Below, piece after piece: positions 43,848 through 55,257 of a DNA stretch of 64,000 nt. Source of the stretch: Cordilura impudica (lineage: Eukaryota > Arthropoda > Insecta > Diptera > Scathophagidae); contig OY821517.1 in assembly GCA_963682025.1 (NCBI GenBank), positions 228,821,928-228,885,927 of the forward strand, written 5' to 3'. Each line of letters opens with the position of its first letter. Position 1 is the first letter of the stretch. A program made the translations under genes and the position numbers. The notes beneath the pieces were generated by a model, which made no database searches, was not told where the DNA came from, and saw only the letters and a program-made list of their open reading frames with translations.

Positions 43848-44639
43848 TTTATTTTTCAATTTTCTTTTTTCTTATTCCGTTTTCCATTTTTCATTTTCCA
43901 TTTTTCAGTTTTCGTTTTCCATTTTCCACTTTCCATTTTTCATTTTTCATTTTTCATGTTTCAATTTTCATCTCCCATTTTTCAATTTCATTTTCCGTTT
44001 TCCATTTTGCATTTTCTATTTTTTATTTTTCATATTTCAATTTTCTTTTTTCATATTCCATTTTCCATTTTTCATTTTCCATGTTCCATTCTTCATTTTT
44101 CATTTCCCATTTTCCATTTTCTATTCTCCTTTTTTCATTTTCTATTTTCATTTTTCATTTTTCATTTTCCATTTTCCATTCTCCATTTTCATATTCCATA
44201 TTCCATTTTCCATTTTTAATTTTCCATTTTCCATTTTTCCATTTTCCATGTTGCGTTTTCCATTTTCATTTTTAATTTTTCAATTTGCATTTTCCATTTT
44301 CCATTTTTAATTTTTAAATTTTCATTTTCCATTTTTCAATTTTCATTTTCCATTTTTCAATTTTCATTTTCCATTTTCCATTTTCCAATTTTCATTTTCC
44401 ATTATTAATTTTTCAATTTTCATTTTCAATTTTTCATTTTCCATTTTTCAATTTTCTTTTTCCATTTTGTAATTTTCATTTTCCATTTTTCATTTTTCAT
44501 ATTTCAGTTTTCGTTTTCCATTTTCCACTTTCCATTTTTCATTTTTCAATTTTCATTATCCATTTTCCATTTTTCATTTTCCATTTTTCAATTTTCATTT
44601 CCCATTTTCCATTTTGCGTTTTCCATTTTTCGTTTTTCA

Positions 44640-44670
<31 letters not shown>

Positions 44671-45125
44671 TCTATTTTTCAATTTTCATTTCCCATTTTC
44701 CATTTTGCGTTTTCCATTTTTCATTTTTCATTTTTCCATTTTCAATTTTCATTTTCCATTTTTCATTTTTCATTTTTCAATATCCATTTTCCATTTTCCA
44801 TTTTTCCATTTTCCATGTTGCGTTTTCCATTTTCATTTCCCATTTTCCATTTTGCATTTTGCATTTTCCATTTTTCATTTTTCAATTTTCCATTTTTCAT
44901 TTTTCATTTTTCAATTTTCATTTTCCATTTTTCATTTTTGAATTTTCAATTTTCATTTTCCATTTTTCAATTTTCATTTTCCATTTTTCATTTTTAATTT
45001 TTCAATTTTCAATTTCCATTTTCCATTATTTTTCATTTTTCAATTTTCATTTTCCATTTTCCATTTTTCAACTTCATTTTCCATTTTTCAATTTTCTTTT
45101 TCCTTTTTCCATTTTTCATTTTGCA

Positions 45126-45156
<31 letters not shown>

Positions 45157-45486
45157 TTTATTTTTCAATTTTCTTTTCTCATATTCCATTTTTCATTTTC
45201 CATTTTTCAGTTTTCGTTTTTCATTTTCCACTTTCCATTTTTCATTTTTCAATTTTAATTTTCCATTTTTCAATTTCATTTTCCGTTTTCCATTTTCCAT
45301 TTTGCATTTTCTATTTTCCTTTTTTTCATTTTTCATATTTCAATTTTCTTTTTTCATATTCCATTTTCCATTCTCCATTTTTCATTCTCTATTTTCCATT
45401 TTCCGTTTTTCATTTTCCATTTTTCACTTCCCATTTTCCATTTTCCATTCTCCTTTTTTTATTTTTCATTTTCCATTTTCCATTCT

Positions 45487-45519
<33 letters not shown>

Positions 45520-45540
45520 TCCATTTTTCGTTTTCATTTT
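42878..45540. repeat. 2.7-kb ATTTTCC/ATTTTTC minisatellite
   Basis: Hundreds of short units alternating ATTTTCC, ATTTTTC, AATTTTC and CATTTTC, with a higher-order phrase such as CAATTTTCATTTTCCATTTT. Long open frames (up to 247 codons) on the plus strand contain only Phe, His, Ile, Ser and Pro patterns and are compositional. It sits in the middle of a fam-C element. Confidence 0.95.
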
Positions 45541-46021
45541 TTCTTCCATATTGGCAATTTTTTTTATTGAAACGTGATAACGATACAAAAAATATGTGGT
45601 AATACTACTAACATGGGCTGTTATTGTGTTCTTGGTATTGTTAATATATATGCATAAGTTTTTTGTGGCATTTTCTTATGATGTTGTACAATTATTATGT
45701 TCAACAACTAAACTGTTACAACAAACACACTGGGTTTTATGTTTTTAAGAGGTATGTACATATTTTTGCGCGTATCTAATCACAATGCGGCCCGATTTAG
45801 CCCATTTTCAATATCAACCTGCTGGGAATTATGGCAAATGATATTATTTTAACCTTATCCAGTTAGATGGCTTTTTTTGTGAATGAGCGTGATTTCAACT
45901 GACAGACGGACAGACGGACATCGCTATATCGACTCGAGCTGTGATAAGGATCAAGAATATATATACTTTATGGGGATCAAGAATTTATATACTTTATCTG
46001 CCACTGACGTGTGGAGGGTAT

Positions 46022-46380
46022 AAATAAATTATAAAACGGACACAGAAAATTGTGCACATAGCTATAGACATATATGTAATTAGAAAAATAAAATAAGATC
46101 ACTTAGTGCAATATTAGATGTTAACTCGTTGACACGTCATGTATGTTTAATTATTGTTACGCGCCTTTTTTGTGAGTTTAATTTGTATATTTTCTATATA
46201 TATTTTTAATTTTGTTATTGTTTCTGTTGAACAGTGGTGTAATTATGTTTTATTATTCTTATAATTTAAGATCCTGAAGATGCCAACCGGAGGTTGGCGA
46301 AATATTGAAAAACATATTAATAAAAATAAAATAAATAAAAACAGACCACGAGCTGGAAGAAATTATTTATTTTTTTTATT
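46022..46380 (+). pseudogene. Penelope-like element, C-terminal tail and 3' region
   Basis: Resumes the Penelope ORF with NYKTDTENCAHSYRHICN and a stop near 46083, matching the usual short tail after the GIY-YIG domain. The 3' region follows to about 46380, including a hammerhead-like half motif at 46274-46302. Confidence 0.7.
46274..46302 (+). ncRNA. Hammerhead-like half motif in Penelope 3' region
   Basis: CTGAAGA (46274-46280), then a perfect 7-bp hairpin GCCAACC-GGA-GGTTGGC, then GAAA (46299-46302): the CUGANGA / helix II / GAAA part of a hammerhead. No GUH cleavage site with pairing helix I is evident nearby, so activity is not expected. Supports the link between Penelope-like elements and the motif at 30089. 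Confidence 0.45.
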
Positions 46381-47182
46381 AAATTTTTTTAAAATTTGAA
46401 AACCAACTGATTTATGTGTACAAGATGTCACTTGAAGACAGGGTTCCCAACTTTAACATCTATTTTGGGAGGCATTGCCAACTGAAAATAGTGTTTTTTG
46501 TCAGTACATTGAGAAAACCAAAATTGTTAACCGGCAGTTTATCATTCCAATAAATTTATGTCCTGGTTAAGTAACAGGCAGTTTGGCGATACATTGAGAA
46601 AACCGGCATTAGAATTGTTATTTTCATATAAGCAAAAGCGGCTCTAAATGATTTTATTATTTATATTGTTATGTCCCGTAATATTTATTATTTTTATTAA
46701 TTTTTAATGAATTAGCTATCATCTATTATATTTTTTCGAACAAAAATATCGATTCAAGTGATTTTTTTTATCAGTATCTTTGTGTTGTGAAGTAGATTTT
46801 TAAATTTCTTTCTTAAAAGCATACACAAAAAGCAACTTTAAAAAAAGAAAGTATCTTCCCACATAAAGCAAAAACTTTTAAAACGAATACATTTTTTAAA
46901 GTATATTAAAAACCAAAAAGTTAAAAAGATATTTTATATGTTTAAAAAAAAAAATAATAAATAAAATCATAACTTTAAAAAAACATTGTATGTGCCTTCG
47001 GCAAATATAACTCAGCGGCACACAATAACATGCGATGCCATCTTTACTCAACATGACTTTTTTCAAAATAAAGTTGTGTAATGTGGTTGTACACACATTA
47101 TATCGTTTGTGTCCAAAATACCCAACCTGATTACTAACCGAGGTGTACCAACGGTCACATCGTCTATGGCCTGCATTATACA
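46381..47182. other. AT-rich non-coding stretch
   Basis: ACATTGAGAAAACC occurs twice (about 46505 and 46590) within a weak ~85-bp repeat. Nothing else recognised. Confidence 0.4.
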
Positions 47183-47602
47183 TGAAACACATAGACGACA
47201 GCGGCTACACGACTACAGCCTGTCAAAAATAATATACACACGTTTAGAAGAAAACGATTATTTTGACACTAACACAGCTACACGACAACTTATGTCGCCG
47301 AGTCAACTTAGGATAATTTATATTTTTGTTGGCTACAAAACAAAAATAGTGTTACCAATATAACAAAATATGTAAAAGAATTTAATGCTATGAATTATTT
47401 TATTTTGTTAAAAAAAATCGCAAAATGAAATGCCATAATTTCATTAATAATCAAAAGGGGTTAAATAAATTTACTTATTTATTTTTCCGATATAATAATG
47501 CATTATAAATAAGTAAGTGTATATTTAATTCAAGTTTATATAGAATCATGTATGTTTTTCTATTTTAACAAAGTAAAAAAAATATAATTGGCACTACTGA
47601 AA
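47183..47602 (+). mobile_element. MITE fam-M, copy lacking its right end
   Basis: Starts TGAAACACATAGACGACAGC and follows the full copy at 33819 through CACACGTTTA, TTGGCTACAAAACAAAAATA and GGCACTACTGAAAT, then diverges. The right inverted end is absent. Confidence 0.85.
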
Positions 47603-47830
47603 TTTTAAAATTTTTTTTATCAATTATATATTCTTCTTTTATTTACATATTTTAACAAGTTTAATATATACATATGAGATCTTATCTTTACATATAGATA
47701 TTGCAACAAATAATATATAGAATCTAAAGATATTAAATAGTTTTTATTTTATTTTTTAATGATTTTTAAAGGAGAATGGGAGGAAAAACCTTTATATGAT
47801 TTAATATATTCAAATACTATCTGAAAATAT
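47603..47830. other. AT-rich non-coding gap
   Basis: Nothing recognised; may include LINE 3' UTR. Confidence 0.35.
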
Positions 47831-49760
47831 TTATATGCTTATAGGAGGTATATTAGAAATAATTAATCGCAACTTTAAAGCTTCTGCCGCGAATGATATC
47901 TGAAATAAGTTTACATAGATATTTTGGTATATTTGATCAAGAAGTTTAAATAAGAGGCCATTATGCCAATCGGTGTCAAACGCTTTTTCAATATCTAACA
48001 ATATTAGACCCGTTGAACGTTTATTGTTTTTATTGGTGATTATTTGATTTTTAATCCTTTGTATTTGGTGAGTAGTTCTGTGCTCTTTTTTAAATCCAAA
48101 TTGTTCTTTAGCAACAACAGAATTGGTCATTACAAATTCACTAAGACGAGAATGTAGTATATTTTCAAATATTTTACCTAAGTTATTTAAAAGACTAATA
48201 GGTCTATAGCTATTTGGGTTATTTTTTGGCTTATTATGTTTGTTGGCAGCTATAACCTTAGCATTTTTGAAATGGTTTGGGAAATAGTTGAGTTTGATGC
48301 AGCTGTTAAATATTATAACCAGTAATTTTTGAGCTTTGAGTGGTAGTTTCTTTAAGAGCAGGTTGGAAACCTTGCCAAAACCAGGGGATTTTGAGGGTTT
48401 TATTGATGAGACAATATTCATTACTTCATCAAGAGATGTATAAAAGCGGATTCAGAACTAGGATTTTCCTTCTTAAAATTATTTACTGTTGAATTTATTA
48501 ATGTATCCGCTGAATGGTTGTAGTTCGAAGTGAGGTTATTTGCTTGGACAAATGTATTTGCCAGGACTTCAGCCTTGTCCTTTTCAGATGTTATTTTTGA
48601 ATTTCCAACTTTAAAGTGAGAGATTTGATTTTTTCCTTTTCCTCGCAAGTTCCTGCTTATTTTCCAAAATGATTTATCACCTGGTTTTAAATTGGATAAT
48701 AATTGACACCATTTCTTATTGCGCTCCGAATTAATACTTTTATCAATCATGTTACTTACAAATTTAGTACATTGATTATTAAAAGTTTGCTGGGCTATAT
48801 TTGAAGATCGTTGGCTTTTTCTTTTAAAGCTTCATAGTTTTATATATTTCACAGTACTTTCTGGTAATGTGTGATTATTTTGTTGAGTTATTTTAGGAGT
48901 ACACACATCCCTTGCTTCGAAATCTACATTTATAAATTTTTGTATTTCCTGATCAATTAGTACCTTGTTATTGTTTATATCCGAATTTAACGTGATTTTA
49001 TTGTCTAAAAAATTCATATAAATGTTCCCGTTGGTTGCACTATAATCATAATAATTGAGGTCAACCTGCAAGGCCATTGATCTTTTAAGTGTACATATAA
49101 TGGGGCGATGGTCTGATGGTATTTCGTAATCCATTGTTTTAACGTCCATATTTAAAGCGGAATTGCTTAAAATAATATCGACTGTGGATGCTTCTCGATT
49201 GTGTTGATGGGGGAATTAGGTTGGACTATTAGGATAGTGTATGAAAAAATTGCTTGATTGCTGTAGATTGTTGAGTGCGATTCCTGCAGTATTATTTGAA
49301 CGGCAATTTCAAGAACAATGTTTGGCATTTAGGTCACCAAAAACTATATATTCTTTGGTGGAAGGTGTTAGGTTCAAGATATCAGCACAGAAGTTATGGG
49401 TATATCTTGGTGAATATAATGAAGACACAACAATAGGTCTATTATTTATAAAACTTCAATTGAGATGTTTTCGATTAATGAGGTGTTTGATATAAAGAGG
49501 TTTTTATGTACGACATATTTATGAATTAACAGAGCTACTCCTCCTCCTCTTGCATCTGTTCTGTCACTTCTATATAAATAATAATTTTTAAAATAAGGTC
49601 TATGATTTTCTGAAAAAAATGTTTCGTTCAAAGACGCTATTTTAATATTTTCTCGTTCAATTAGTATTTCAAATTGTTTTAATTTAGAAAAGTTTGAAAT
49701 GCCATTAGCATTCAAGTGAAGCATTTTGAATTCGTTTAAATTAGTATAAAGCATGGGCGT
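47831..49760 (-). pseudogene. Jockey-type LINE ORF2 (second copy), minus strand
   Basis: Frames on the minus strand in order: 49446-49754, APE endonuclease start (LNANGISNFSKLKQFEILIE, ASLNETFF, RGGGVALLIHKYV); 48832-49149, endonuclease end (IPSDHRPIICTLKRS, the SDH catalytic motif); 48421-48750, linker; 47831-48421, RT (SIKPSKSPGFGKVSNLLLKK, NSYRPISLLNNLGKIFE, KEQFGFKKEHRTTHQIQ, LILLDIEKAFDTDWH with the first catalytic Asp). The frame then runs into a short tail ending ISNIPPISI, so the YxDD motif and the rest of RT are deleted. The element nicked DNA with its endonuclease and primed on the target. Confidence 0.85.
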
Positions 49761-49960
49761 ATTTCGCCATTGACATTACAACTTTGATTTGTTGTACTTT
49801 TGAAGTGCACCTATGCAAATCATCCTTAGCTGTAGTGAAAAAAGCTCATCGATGCTTAATAAATCGTTTTGTTTACAGCTGGTTAGCATATGTAGCTTTG
49901 CTGTTATTATTGATGTTAGTGTTACAATTTGTGTTGTTGTTACTTAAATTTGGGATATCA

Positions 49961-50875
49961 ATCTTCGATTGAAATGAAATATTTTGTTGTTGCCTGCTGT
50001 TATTTTGGCTTTTAGAAGCTACTCTTGTTCTAGTTTCCAAATAGAGAGAACGTAACGGACAGTAGATGTCGTTTGCAGATTGATCAGTTCTCTCTTTTCA
50101 TGTTTTTTTGCAATTAAAGCATATAACAGCTGGTCTTTTTTCATTTGTGTTAAACGGACACACACTTGTATGAAGTTATTCAGCCCATATCATACACGCA
50201 GCACTTCGATGACAATGTTGACAAGGACCGCCATGGCCATACATTAAGCAGTTGCAGCATTGAGTTGGTTTGTTCCTGGATCTAGATTTGTATTTTTTCC
50301 AAGAAATTATAATATTGGAAATTGTCCTTACATTTTTTAAGGCAGTTGGATTAAAATTTTTACGAACAAATTGAACTTCGTAACAGCATAGTTGTGCGAA
50401 CTGAATTTGGTGAATATTTCGGCCTCGGAAGAAGGGGATAGGTTGTAGTTTTTTAGCTCTTCGGTGATGTCCTCAGAGTTTATGCGGGGTAAACCGTGTA
50501 AAAAGTTGTGTATAACCTATTATCCATTTTACTCTCTTTAAGAATTTGTTTGTACCATTCGTACAATTCTTTACTTGGAGCAAAAATTTTTGTACCAATT
50601 GAAGTACGTTTGAAAATACAATCTTTACCAAGTAATTTTCGTATTTCTGCAAATGAGGCGTTAGCTTCTACAACAATTGGTGGAGGTTTGTGTTGTTTAA
50701 CATCATTAATATTTGATACAGGAGTTACGTCCATATCACTGAGGTTAGCAAGCAGGCTAAATCCGTTGCTGGAAGTTGACGCGATGTTCGAGTTAACAAA
50801 ACCCGGAGGAAGTTTTTCATCTTGTTCGCAAAGAGCTTTCTTTTAGATGAAGATTTGGCCCCTCGGGCCATCGCT
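49961..50875 (-). pseudogene. Jockey-type LINE ORF1 (Gag-like)
   Basis: 50480-50734 reads PPPIVVEANASFAEIRKLLG and IFKRTSIGTKIFAPSKELYE, the conserved domain preceding the zinc knuckles of Jockey ORF1 proteins. Downstream on the minus strand, broken readings around 50180-50300 contain CNCLMYGHGGPCQHC, a CCHC knuckle for RNA binding. It is followed by ORF2 as expected. Several frameshifts. The N-terminus reaches about 50875 (start codon not certain). Confidence 0.7.
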
Positions 50876-51541
50876 AAATTTTTATTCCTGTTTTAAGCTG
50901 AATTGACTACCACGTGAATTCAAATGAGAGCAAGCTAATTAGAACAAAAATTGTGGCGCCATCTACTGTGGCATAGCCACGCTGTTAATGCAAAAGTAAT
51001 GTATTTTCCCGACAACAAAATATTGCAGAATTTTATGTAAATAAAATAATATACCGATTCATTTCTAACATGCAGTTATTATGGATATATATATGAAGAA
51101 TATATACATACATATATAGAGTATATGTATATTATTTGTATTATTTAATATATGTATGTATGAATATGTAAATATTACACACAAAAAATACAACATCAAA
51201 CGTATTTTGTGTTTTTCTCTTTAAATAAATTAATACATAAAATTTTTTTTTGCTAAATTTACATTGTTTTTTTTATTAACAACTAGGTATTTTAGCATTA
51301 TTTGCTTTAGGTGCTGGTGATATTTTACTCCCTTTATCTTAACTCGTAGTGTCTGCTTGTCGAAAAAATTTTTGATCGATTTTAACCCCTTTCACGTGAC
51401 CCAATCGATCTGAAACTTTGCAGGCAGGCTCGTGGCAATGACAGAAATGATCTAGTAAATTTTTTTAGTGATGCCAAAACAATGGAAACGTTTAAATTTT
51501 TAACCAGAGTTGATAAAAAAATGTACAAAGGGTTAGTTTTT
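50876..51541 (+). mobile_element. Fam-A repeat copy 3, left part
   Basis: From about 51020 the sequence follows fam-A copy 1 (ATATACCGATT, TATGGATATATATATGAAGA, ATTACACACAAAAAATACAA, CTTTAAATAAATTAATACAT, GTCTGCTTGTCG) to ATGTACAAAGGGTTAGTTTT at 51540, where the minisatellite insertion begins. 50876-51019 is probably the LINE 5' UTR and unique DNA. Confidence 0.7.
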
Positions 51542-53496
51542 GATGTGTAAACATCTATACGCGCAGTGGGGTAAATTTCTATTTCACAATAAAATCGCAA
51601 AAACAGCGTAACACATCGGTGTGAGCTGAAGTGTAAATCGGTGTGACTTTATCTGATTGTATTTGTGAAAAAATTATGATATGTTCTTTTTTAAACATTT
51701 TCCAATTGTCTTTCAAAAACATCAATTGTATTTCAGAAAACATCATTTGTATTTCAGAAACCAACAATATAATTTCAGAAAACATCATTTGAATTTCAGA
51801 AAACATAAATAGAATTTCAGAAAACATCAATTTAATTTCAGAAAACATCATTCGAGTTTCAGAAAACGTCAATTGAATTTCAGAAAACATCAATAGAATT
51901 TCAGAAAACATCACTTGAATTTCAGACAACATAAATAGAATTTCAGAAAACATCAATATAATTTCAGAAAACATCATTCGAGTTTCAGAAAACATCAATT
52001 GAATTTCAGAAAGCATCAATAGAATTTCAGAAAACATCAATTGTATTTCAGAAACCATCAATATAATTTCAGAAAACATCATTTGAATTTCAGAAAACAT
52101 AAATAGAATTTCAGAAAACATCAATATAATTTCAGAAAACATCAATTGTATTTCAGAAACCATCAATATAATTTCAGAAAACATCATTTGAATTTCAGAA
52201 AACATAAATAGAATATCAGAAAACATCAATATAATTTCAGAAAACATCAATTGTATTTCAGAAACCATCAATATAATTTCAGAAAACATCAATTGTATTT
52301 CAGAAAACATCAATAGAATTTCAGAAAACATCAATTGTATTTCAGAAACCATCAATATAATTTCAGAAAACATCAATAGAATTTCAGAAAACATAAACTG
52401 TATTTCAGAAAACATCAATAAAATTTCAGAAAACATCAATTGAATTTCAGAAAACATCAATTGCATTTCAGAAAACATCATTTGAATTTCAGAAAACATA
52501 AATAGAATTTCAGAAAACATCAATTGTATTTCAGAAACCATCAATATAATTTCAGAAAACATCATTTGAATTTCAGAAAACTTAAATAGAATATCAGAAA
52601 ACATCAATATAATTTCAGAAAACATCATTCGAGTCTCAGAAAACATCAATTGAATATCAGAAAACATCAACAGAATTTCAGAAAACATAAACTGTATTTC
52701 AGAGAACATCAATAAAATTTCAGAAAACATCAATTGTATTTCAGAAAACATCAATAGAATTTCAGAACACATAAACTGTATTTCATAAAATATCAGTAAA
52801 ATTTCAGAAAACATCAATTGAATTTCAGAAAACATCAATTGTATTTCAGAAACCATCAATATAATTTTAGAAACCATCATTTGAATTTCAGAAAACATCA
52901 ATTGTATTTCAGAAACTATCAATATAATTTCAGAAAACATCATTTGAATTTCAGAAAACATAAGTAGAATTTCAGAAAACATCAATATAATTTCAGAAAA
53001 CATCAATTGTATTTCAGAAACCATCAATATAATTTCAGAAAACATCAATTGTATTTCAGAAACCATCAATAGAATTTCAGGAAACATCAATTTCAGAAAA
53101 CATCAATAGAATTTCAGAAAACATTAATTGTATTTAAGAAAGCATCAATTGTATTTCAGAAAATGTCATTTGAATTTCAGAAAACATAAATAGAATTTCA
53201 GAAAACATCAATTGAATTTCAAAAAGCATTATTTCAATTGCTGAGAACATTAATTGTATATCAGAAAACATCAATAGAATTTCAAAAAGCATCATTTGAA
53301 TTGCTGAAAAAATTAATTGTATTTCAGAAAACATCAATTGAATTTCAGAAAATATCAATTGCATTTCAGAAAACATCAATTGAATTTCAGAAAACAGCAT
53401 AATCGACTTATTTTTTATGCACTGGAAAATATGATGTTGATGTGTTCTTTAATTATTAGATGTTTACACATCTCCCTTGTGATCGGACTCACATGA
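51542..53496. mobile_element. Insertion in fam-A: short inverted ends around a 21-bp minisatellite
   Basis: The uninterrupted fam-A copy at 62392-63270 reads straight through the site, which proves an insertion of 1.95 kb here. Left end GATGTGTAAACATCTATACGC. On the right, the inverted motif GATGTTTACACATC (53459-53472) lies 24 bp inside the edge CATGATTTT. Poly-T on both sides may be the target. The same end occurs at 40240-40300 next to a different minisatellite. No coding gene; probably a DINE-like or MITE-like non-autonomous element. Confidence 0.6.
51716..53402. repeat. 21-bp minisatellite, about 80 units
   Basis: Unit of type ATTTCAGAAAACATCAATTG plus one base, with variants at the last positions (AATAGA, ATTGTA, AATATA, TTTGAA) and ACCATC for ACATC. 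Because 21 is a multiple of 3, the minus strand stays open for 503 codons (51579-53090) and again for 88 (53134-53400), encoding heptads MFSEIQL / MVSEIQL. No start context, domain or homology suggests a gene. Confidence 0.95.
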
Positions 53497-54000
53497 TTTT
53501 TTTATTATATTATTACCACAAAGACCACAAAAACAACAAGTCCAGCTATGACAACAATACAACATTTAGAATAACAACAAGAACAATATAGAAACATCAT
53601 ATTTTTAATTTTTTTTTTAATTTTCAGAGATTTCCCTGGACCTGTTCCACCAATTTTAATGATTTTTGAAATGGAGATCTTCCCATGAATTTGTTGAATC
53701 ACTCTCACTAAAAATGATCACCTTACCTATCCTATTGAGGGCGTGATCGAGGCAAGAACAACAAAGAAAATTACATTTTTTCAAGACTTTTTTTAGTTCT
53801 TCATTCAAATCTCGGGCCCTAATCGACCGATTTAGACGATTTTAAACAGAAAACTTCTCAGGATGTTATTGAATCATTTTTTATGTCAACGAGCACCCTA
53901 GCTGTGCGATTGATGCCGTCATCGTGATTTCCACAGACGGACATCCCTTTATCAACTCCGGTTGTTATAAGGATCACAAATATATATATTTTATGGGGTC
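53497..54000 (+). mobile_element. Fam-A repeat copy 3, middle part
   Basis: Fam-A resumes with TTATATTATTACCACAAAGA and continues to TATATATTTTATGGGGTC, where the CsRn1-like element interrupts it. The end of the copy lies at 60004-60087. Confidence 0.85.
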
Positions 54001-54243
54001 TGTAGCCTCCTCGCGGCAAAATAGCCATAGCTATTAAGTAATTATAAAATTCTGGCAACACTTAATTATAAGTAAATGTCAAAATGACAAATTGACATAG
54101 AAAAACGGAAATAATAAAATCAGTCTTGTCTTGTCTGAATACTCAAAGCTTCAACATCTGACTTCTTATTTGCGGACAACAAAGTTGACAAAAGGTATTG
54201 GACCAATTCTCCAAGGAACACATGGTAAACAATTGGCTCAATA
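54001..54243 (+). repeat. 5' LTR of CsRn1-like element
   Basis: Starts TGTAGCCTCCTCGCGGCAAA and ends GGCTCAATA. Identical to the 3' LTR except for 5 substitutions, all in the last 125 bp. Confidence 0.95.
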
Positions 54244-54245
54244 AT

Positions 54246-54261
54246 TGGTGACCCCGACGTG
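54246..54261 (+). other. Primer-binding site, tRNA-Trp type
   Basis: TGGTGACCCCGACGTG, complementary to the 3' end of animal tRNA-Trp, starts 2 bases after the LTR. Use of tRNA-Trp is characteristic of the CsRn1 clade. Confidence 0.9.
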
Positions 54262-55257
54262 GAATTAAAATACTTATTGCATCCTTTTTTTTTTTGGACG
54301 CAACATCAATAATTTATTTTCAAGAAATTAAAAGAAAATAAAAAAGATTGACAAGAAATCAGAAGATTTCTTTGTACGTTTGTCAAACATTTTTGAATAA
54401 TTTGTCAAACATCTACATGTTTGGTCGGAGATAATTATTGTATCGGGACACAAACAATCATCTTTACCCAGAAAAATTACATTGTTCGATAAACAAATTG
54501 AAAAAATTTTTTTTGCGTAACATTTTGCCATATACCGTATCATCCATCATCATTGCATCAACCATCATCATCGCATCAACCATCATCATCAAAGACATCT
54601 TAATCAGTTTCAACAACAACAGAAACCACACCGAAACTGATAGTAATAGAAACATCGACAGGCCCATTCTGCATCACCATCACCAGCCAGCACTAGCGGT
54701 GGTTTTCAGTACTGCAATTAACACAACCCCAAATAGTGCATTTGCAGCCACAACCCACAGTTATAGCATCAGGATTAATTAATGCACAGCACCAACCAAC
54801 GTGACAGTAACAAAATTCAGCATTTTTAGATAAAGGACAAAACGTGAGTTTGGACATCACTTTTATTATAGAGTTATGAATATAACCTTAATTTAACAAA
54901 ATTAAAAAGTTTTTTGTTATTAAAATTATAACCTAAATCTAAAAAGCATAATTTAAAAGATTTATTCCAATGACAGTTTTAAGCAATTTTAATGACAAAT
55001 AAATAAAATTAAGTAATTAAAGTACTTAAAATATATGATTTTAATAACTTTAATAATGAAATCATTAAGATTGATTAAAATTTTTCAAACATACTTACAT
55101 ATATAGGTTGATGCAACAATTTCAAAAAGTGGTTTTGTTTTTTATCCACGCGGTTTTTTGCATTTCACTCATTTGTTATTTTACACCTTTTTCATTCCGC
55201 TCATTTATTTCTTTGAGCCTTACTATTAAGAGTTTTTCTAGACTGTTTTTTTCTGTA
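54262..55257 (+). other. CsRn1-like element leader
   Basis: About 1 kb between primer site and gag. Contains a CATCATCATCGCATCAACC microsatellite-like run (54540-54600). The frame at 54438-54782 follows this run and has no known domain. Confidence 0.6.

Larger units (their letters stand above)
41779..46025 (+). mobile_element. Fam-C repeat, long copy with central minisatellite and nested fam-B
   Basis: Left end ACAAGTAACAGTGTTAAATT with hairpin TTCGGCTGTGCCGAA, then TGATACCCTCCACCTGAGTC. Right end ACAGACGGACAGACGGACAT, ATATCGACTCGAGCTGTGAT and GTGTGGAGGGTATAAA. Penelope coding sequence lies on both sides (KRT before, NYKTDTEN after), so the whole 4.2-kb block inserted into that element. It contains an inverted fam-B copy and a ~2.7-kb minisatellite. 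No protein gene. Confidence 0.7.

Noticed and set aside
43457..45602. Several overlapping plus-strand open frames up to 247 codons
   Set aside because: They consist of Phe/His/Ile/Ser/Pro runs translated from ATTTTC minisatellite DNA, with no domain or codon bias.
51716..53402. CRISPR-like array
   Set aside because: Units are contiguous 21-bp repeats without unique spacers, in a eukaryotic genome.
54438..54782. 114-codon frame in the CsRn1 element leader
   Set aside because: Covers a CATCATCA-type simple repeat and untranslated leader; no retroelement family gene is expected there.
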